Assembly (NCBI GenBank): GCA_964017065.1
Contig: OZ024786.1
Span: forward strand, 8,747,047-8,811,046
Direction: 5' to 3'
Source: Haliclona indistincta
Lineage: Eukaryota; Porifera; Demospongiae; Haplosclerida; Chalinidae
Length of the DNA: 64,000 nucleotides
The notes below the pieces were generated by a model. The model made no database searches. It was not told the origin of the DNA and saw nothing but the letters and a program-made list of their open reading frames with translations. The translations under genes and the position numbers were made by a program. Below, piece by piece: positions 60,601-64,000 of this stretch (the first letter of the stretch is position 1; each line of letters starts with the position of its first letter).

Positions 60601-63600
60601 ATCAACTCAAGGTGAACAAAGTCACACAACTACTGAAACAACTTGTGAATTATCTTATTGTGGTTTTCCTGCGAGTATTTGCCAGCACAGCCTTGTCAGT
60701 TACATGTACACCTGCTTATGTTTATCGGGTCGATTGAGCAAAAAATATCAACTACATGTACCATAATAGCTTTGGTGAATGTCCTGGATTTTCCATTTTA
60801 GTGGATTTGATTTTGTCGCCCAGTCCCTGGTTCGTGTACTATAGTAACACTAACGGTAATAGCAAGTTCAATTTTGGCGAAAACTTGCGAAATTTTCTCC
60901 TAAAAATGATTACCTACTCGCTACTTGTACATGTAGTTCCAATGTTACCAGTTGGTTGTTGGGAAACTTTTTACATGAGCTGTCTACGCCGGCGTATGTT
61001 CAACGGTAAACGGTCAACTGTTATTTGCTAGAAGGAATAGCTGATTAAGCGTGCATGTAGTTGATGTTTGATTGTTACATGTCTATGATTGTACTATTGT
61101 GCTTTTCACTTCAGTACTGGTAGCAAGTTGGGTATATCTCCACTGATGTTGGCTGCTATGAATGGTCACACATCAGCTGTTAAACTCTTGCTGGACAGAG
61201 GATCAGATATCAATGCTCAGGTATGAATGACTCAGCTACACTGTACATAATTATTGTAAACAAGAAAAATTGCAAGAAAATGTTTCATGGGTTCCTTTAA
61301 ATTTTGCCAAATTTTTTTGGGATACTTTCAAAATTTGCTAGACTACTGCTTTTTTTATTTGAGCGCGCATGAAAATTTTGGTGTAGTAGTTATAAATGCA
61401 ATAATTTGTGTGGTGAAAATTACAATCAGGATGAGTGTTGCTTACGTCAATTTGCATGTACGTTTGTCACAGTGTGTGTGAATCATGTCCTTGGAGTGTG
61501 ATCAGAGACTTGACATGTTAGTACACGAAGTTGTTACTATGCTTGATCATTGCCAGTATTTAACTGACGCTCTGTACACACATTATGTGTTAATCTTTCT
61601 TTCAGATCGAGACCAATCGTAACACAGCGCTCACACTGGCTTGCTTTCAAGGTCGTCACGAAGTGGTCATGTTGCTCGTAGAGCGACAGGCCAATGTGGA
61701 GCACCGTGCCAAGGTAATACGACTTTATTTGTTCAAATTGTCCTCTTTTGCTTAACCTTCTTTCCCTGCCTGCCTGCCTGCCTATTTTGATTCTATTTGT
61801 CCCTACCTGTCTCCCATCCTTTGACTTCCCCTGCTTGTTGCTTTTCCTGCCTGCTAATTTAGCCTGTATCCCTCCTTCAATCCCTTCCTTTCTCTGTTGC
61901 TGTCTGCCCATTGCCCCTTCCCTTTTTATACCAGCCTTTCTCTCTTTCTGTCTGCTTTTCTCCTATTTCTTGTCACCTTTTTCACTCGTTTTATCTCTAT
62001 TGTCTGTACCTTAGACTGGATTGACTCCACTGATGGAGGCTGCTTCAGGCGGCTTCCATGAGGTTGGTAAAGTGCTCATAAGCAAGGTCAGCAGTAACTA
62101 ACAACAATGAAAGTTTGAAAAAATTATTGCACCGCATTTATGTGTCCTCACCTATCACTCCTATTCTCCTCTAAAGGGTGCTGATGTCAATGCTGCTCCT
62201 GTGCCTAGCTCCCGGGATACTGCTCTCACCATTGCTGCTGACAAGGGTCACTATCGGTTTGTGAAGCTGCTCCTCCGTCATGCAGCCAATGTGGACGTTA
62301 AGAACAAGAAAGGCAACTCACCTCTCTGGCTAGCCTCTAATGGTAAGAGCAGTTTGTAACTATTGTCAACAGCATCTTAGTGTATGATACATTTTCATGT
62401 ATCTTGCGTTGGTACAATCTTCTCAAGTTTTCATGATCTGTTTGCACCTATTCACTCATTTTTTCTCTCCCCTCCTCCTCCCCCTCTCTTTCTCCCCCCT
62501 CTCCCTCTCCCTCTCCCTCCCTCTCTCCCCCATCCCTCTCCTCCCTCCCTCCCTCCCTCCCTCCCTCCCTCCCTCCCTCCCTCCCTCCCTCCCTCCCTCC
62601 CTCCCTCCCTCCCTCCCTCCCTCCCTCCAGGTGGTCATCTTGATGTTGTGCGACTGTTAGTGGAGCACAAAGCTGATGTTGACAGTCAAGACAACAGAAA
62701 GGTCTCATGTCTCATGATGGCTTTCAGAAAGGTGTGATGTCACAAGTTGATCATTGCTATAATTCACTATTTTGTTCTCTCTAGGGTCACACTAAGGTTG
62801 TCAAGTATCTCGTAGATCATGTGACCCAGTTTCCTTCCGATGCAGACCTCACTCGCTACATCAACACACTCTCTGATAAGGTGAGAGAGAAAGCTGAGTA
62901 TGCATAGGAGCAGCATGGTGTCCTTTAGTGAAGTAGTGCCTGTTTTCAGGACATATACAACCCTGTAAGAAATCAAGATCCATATTTACACATTAGCACA
63001 CAGAGTTTTGGTATTACAAATAACTTTAATAACAGTTTTGTTTGACTGTGCAAGACTGCAAGTGCTGTAAACCGACTAAATTTTAAGGAATATGCTTTTT
63101 GTGTGTTTAGCAATGGACCAATCAGATTATTGGTTGATTCTTGAATACAGCCTTGAACATGCAACCATCATGTAACGCTTTTTGATCACTTTTGAAGCAA
63201 AGTGGAACCCCTCTTAGAGGACACCCCTCATCCCTCTATAATGGACACTTGCTGAATCCCAAATATAACCCACATAATGTATAATAAACCCCTGACCAGA
63301 GGACACCCTCTCTATAATGGACGATTTTTGTTGGTCCCGATGGTGTCCGCCTTAGAGAGGCTCCACTGTACATTATTTATAAACAACTAAGTACATGTAT
63401 TGGCACTTTTCATATTTGGACAAAAAATAGCTAGAAATTGATTTTGGTGATCCATTTCCGAGCTTGTTACTGTTATTCATATTAGCGTCTAGTAGATGGT
63501 ACTGTTTCCATTGTGTTCAGGAGCTGCTCAAGAAGTGTCAGCAGTGTATGGAGGTGGTTATTCATGCTAAGGAGAGGCAGGCAGCTGAAGCTAACAAGAA

Positions 63601-63637
63601 CGCCTCGATACTGCTACAAGAACTGGACCAAGAGAAG
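41786..63637 (+). CDS. ANKHD1: Multiple ankyrin repeats protein (ANKHD1/ANKRD17/MASK), 3' end outside window
   Basis: 26 exons read in frame, 1,661 codons: 41786-42075, 44521-44873, 45321-45452, 45946-46042, 46733-46878, 47548-47676, 48098-48204, 48650-48771, 52869-52936, 53104-53405, 53666-53753, 54287-54414, 54631-54822, 55852-57267, 57600-57771, 58335-58451, 59088-59156, 59487-59632, 60469-60611, 61115-61220, 61606-61713, 62015-62086, 62177-62342, 62631-62731, 62785-62880, 63521-63637. Domain order matches the human scaffold protein: N-terminal region (MDPETRSRLKAFLDVAGVKL), a Gln-rich stretch, a first ankyrin block (LACSAGYYELAEVLL to MLIEAARGGH), a long low-complexity Ser/Pro/Gln exon, an acidic exon, a second ankyrin block, and the post-ankyrin helix with AAEANKNASILLQELDQEK. 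The family is a cytoplasmic/nuclear scaffold acting in Hippo/Yorkie and receptor-tyrosine-kinase signalling. The C-terminal KH domain should lie to the right. Confidence 0.95.
42606..42669. repeat. CA microsatellite
   Basis: About 32 uninterrupted AC dinucleotides in ANKHD1 intron 1. Confidence 0.95.
42816..42972 (+). mobile_element. Mariner-like MITE copy
   Basis: Carries the family text GGACACCCCTCATTCCTCTA and AATAAACCCCTGACCAGAGG, ending GGTGTCCACCTTAGAGAG. Related copies are at 17265 (reverse), 58091 and 63199. Confidence 0.65.
44764..44833 (+). repeat. CAG/CAA polyglutamine tract in ANKHD1 exon 2
   Basis: Two glutamine runs encoded by mixed CAG and CAA codons, separated by REYQLLL, precede GDIQALQQLL. 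Mixed codons usually make such tracts more stable than pure CAG. Confidence 0.9.
45548..45803. mobile_element. GTGACC-ended MITE, copy 3
   Basis: GATTTGCGAAAAGGGGTATT at the left and AAATTAGGTCAC at the right match the family at 25064 and 37974. The left terminus is eroded. It sits about 95 bp after the ANKHD1 exon 3 donor. Confidence 0.7.
48928..49006. repeat. 18-bp tandem repeat
   Basis: TTCCCCCTTGAACAATTC-type units are repeated four to five times, with small variants, in ANKHD1 intron 8. Confidence 0.75.
49278..49397. repeat. 30-bp tandem repeat, four copies
   Basis: The unit AGCCTCATGACATGATCTAC plus TGCTATAGTT is repeated four times almost identically in ANKHD1 intron 8. Confidence 0.9.
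49553..49970. mobile_element. Mutator-like MITE, 418 bp, 9-bp target duplication
   Basis: It has the same termini and inner sequence (TAGCGTTTTGAATTAATGAG, CAACATGGCTGCGC) as the element at 371-1039, but a shorter interior. It is flanked by CTCTTGTGT and CTCTTGCGT (8 of 9 identical). It is in ANKHD1 intron 8. Confidence 0.82.
50450..52287 (+). CDS. Putative small nested gene or alternative 5' exons in ANKHD1 intron 8
   Basis: Four exons with consensus splice sites join in frame: 50450-50550 (begins MSVSVRYIPFDRLDADHKKA), 51008-51037, 51131-51157 and 52221-52287. They encode about 74 residues: a basic, probably helical region (VRKMRRQRIIQARRDYLYRQ) followed by an acidic tail (DSDEEDEDQFE) and a stop. 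Every junction is phase 2, including two micro-exons of 30 and 27 bases, which is unlikely by chance. I do not recognise the product. Because the host intron is also phase 2 and a GTGCGT donor lies in the last exon (after 52268 or so), the set could instead be an alternative N-terminus spliced to the ANKHD1 exon at 52869. Confidence 0.5.
51564..52042. repeat. Tandem repeat of about 157 bp, three copies
   Basis: Units starting TTTCTTGCTAATTCC and containing ACACATTTCAAAAGATT and GTGCTAATTTGGCTGCTA begin near 51564, 51720 and 51877. They lie between the third and fourth putative nested exons and are non-coding. Confidence 0.8.
52560..52800. repeat. Diverged direct duplication, about 138-bp spacing
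   Basis: GTGTTACAGTGTCTGCAAAA and GTACTGCAGTGTTTGCAGAA start two similar blocks that both continue to TGCATGCTTGTTCACC. Overlapping open frames here are by-products of the duplication. Confidence 0.6.
58091..58215 (+). mobile_element. Mariner-like MITE copy, 3' truncated
   Basis: Starts ACAGTGGAACCCCTCTTAG and keeps AATAAACCCCTGACCAGAGG, but lacks the terminal GTCTCAATGGTGTCC block. A further short fragment of the end lies at about 57885-57915. Confidence 0.6.
58725..58990. mobile_element. Dispersed repeat, uninterrupted copy
   Basis: Homologous to the split copy at 37890-38490 (shared GACAAGCATGTGTTTTGAAC and GAAGTACAGGACTTTTCACG). It shows the pre-insertion state of that repeat. It lies in an ANKHD1 intron. 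Confidence 0.7.
60138..60445. mobile_element. hAT-like MITE, 308 bp, 8-bp target duplication
   Basis: The ends TAGGGGTGGGACGAA and TTTGTCCCAGCCCTA are inverted repeats. CTTTTCTC flanks both sides exactly (60130-60137 and 60446-60453). The inside has repeated CGAACGAATGTTCGAAT palindromes. It sits 23 bp before the ANKHD1 exon at 60469, inside that intron's pyrimidine tract. Confidence 0.9.
62541..62629. repeat. CCCT microsatellite next to a splice acceptor
   Basis: About 22 CTCC units run directly into the acceptor AG before the ANKHD1 exon at 62631, preceded by another 80 bp of C/T-only sequence. Confidence 0.92.
63199..63370 (+). mobile_element. Mariner-like MITE copy
   Basis: The most complete copy: AAGTGGAACCCCTCTTAGAG at the left and AGAGAGGCTCCACTGT at the right form short inverted ends. 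It lies in the ANKHD1 intron before exon 63521. Confidence 0.7.
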
Positions 63638-64000
63638 GTGTGCAGGCAGATAATACATTGTCTGTAAATATATAACATGCAGACACAATGTACAGAATGA
63701 CCAAGACTTCTTGAGCATAATTTGCAAAAAAATTTTAACGTTTCGCTTCTTCAGTACAAACATTGCTTCTAAGATTCTGCCTGTAGTCTTTCTTTCCCAA
63801 AAAGTCAATGCATAACTACATGTTTGCCTAAAATATGTTGTATCAATACCGTTGATGCATATGGTTTTAAATTTTCTTCACTTCTAGAAGCAGTGGTTCT
63901 AAGATTCTGCCTGTTGTCTTGCATAACTTATTTGTCAATAAACAAACTTTTACCTAAAAATAATATTATTTTTTTTGTATCAATACCTTCAGTGTACTGT
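63638..64000. other. ANKHD1 intron, to window edge
   Basis: Begins with a GTGTGC donor after AGAGAAG. No further exon was recognised before the window ends. A short phrase (TTCTAAGATTCTGCCTGT) occurs twice, near 63766 and 63898. Confidence 0.6.

Noticed and set aside
62384..62737. 117-codon proline-rich open frame running into ANKHD1 exon 62631
   Set aside because: The upstream part translates the CCCT microsatellite; the acceptor AG at 62629-62630 and the ankyrin consensus mark the true exon start.

Overview
The window is animal nuclear DNA. It is AT-rich, with genes split by GT-AG introns, many short terminal-inverted-repeat elements and microsatellites, and no bacterial-type operons. Gene content (HIF-asparaginyl hydroxylase, an adhesion GPCR, cathepsin H, the ANKHD1/ANKRD17/MASK ankyrin protein, and a cluster of secreted amine oxidases) fits an early-branching metazoan. 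A demosponge is my best guess, but the species is an inference.

Layout. 1-6.0 kb: the 3' exons of HIF1AN (FIH) on the plus strand; its 5' exons lie outside the window. 6.0-13.2 kb: an element-rich stretch with one small secreted cysteine-rich gene (minus strand) and a nested transposon carrying a decayed Ulp1/C48-peptidase-like fragment. 13.25-23.16 kb: a large minus-strand adhesion GPCR with a signal peptide, about eleven Ig-like domains, an FN3-like domain, two hormone-receptor-like (HRM) domains, a GAIN/GPS region and 7TM. In this assembly its frame breaks twice, in the GPS and in TM7. 25.9-34.9 kb: four intronless polyamine-oxidase-like flavoprotein genes, the first inverted relative to the other three. 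35.1-41.5 kb: cathepsin H (minus strand, 12 exons). 41.8-63.6 kb: the ANKHD1/ANKRD17/MASK orthologue (plus strand, 26 exons read, continuing past the right edge). Its 4.1-kb intron 8 holds four further phase-compatible exons that may be a nested gene or an alternative first-exon set.

How the genes relate. CTSH and ANKHD1 are divergent across 300 bp, so they probably share a promoter region. PAO-4 and CTSH are convergent. HIF1AN encodes an enzyme family that hydroxylates asparagines in ankyrin repeats, and ANKHD1 is a 25-repeat ankyrin protein; both sit in this window. The four amine oxidases look like a local expansion. Three of them replace the conserved flavin-site lysine of the LSD1/SMOX family with arginine.

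Mobile DNA is mostly non-autonomous: a Mutator-like MITE family with 9-bp target duplications (three members, 89-669 bp), two hAT-like MITEs with 8-bp duplications, a GTGACC-ended MITE family (three copies), and mariner-like short elements. Several lie in splice-relevant positions within introns. Exon boundaries were derived by eye from splice sites, reading-frame phase and family knowledge; no search was run.
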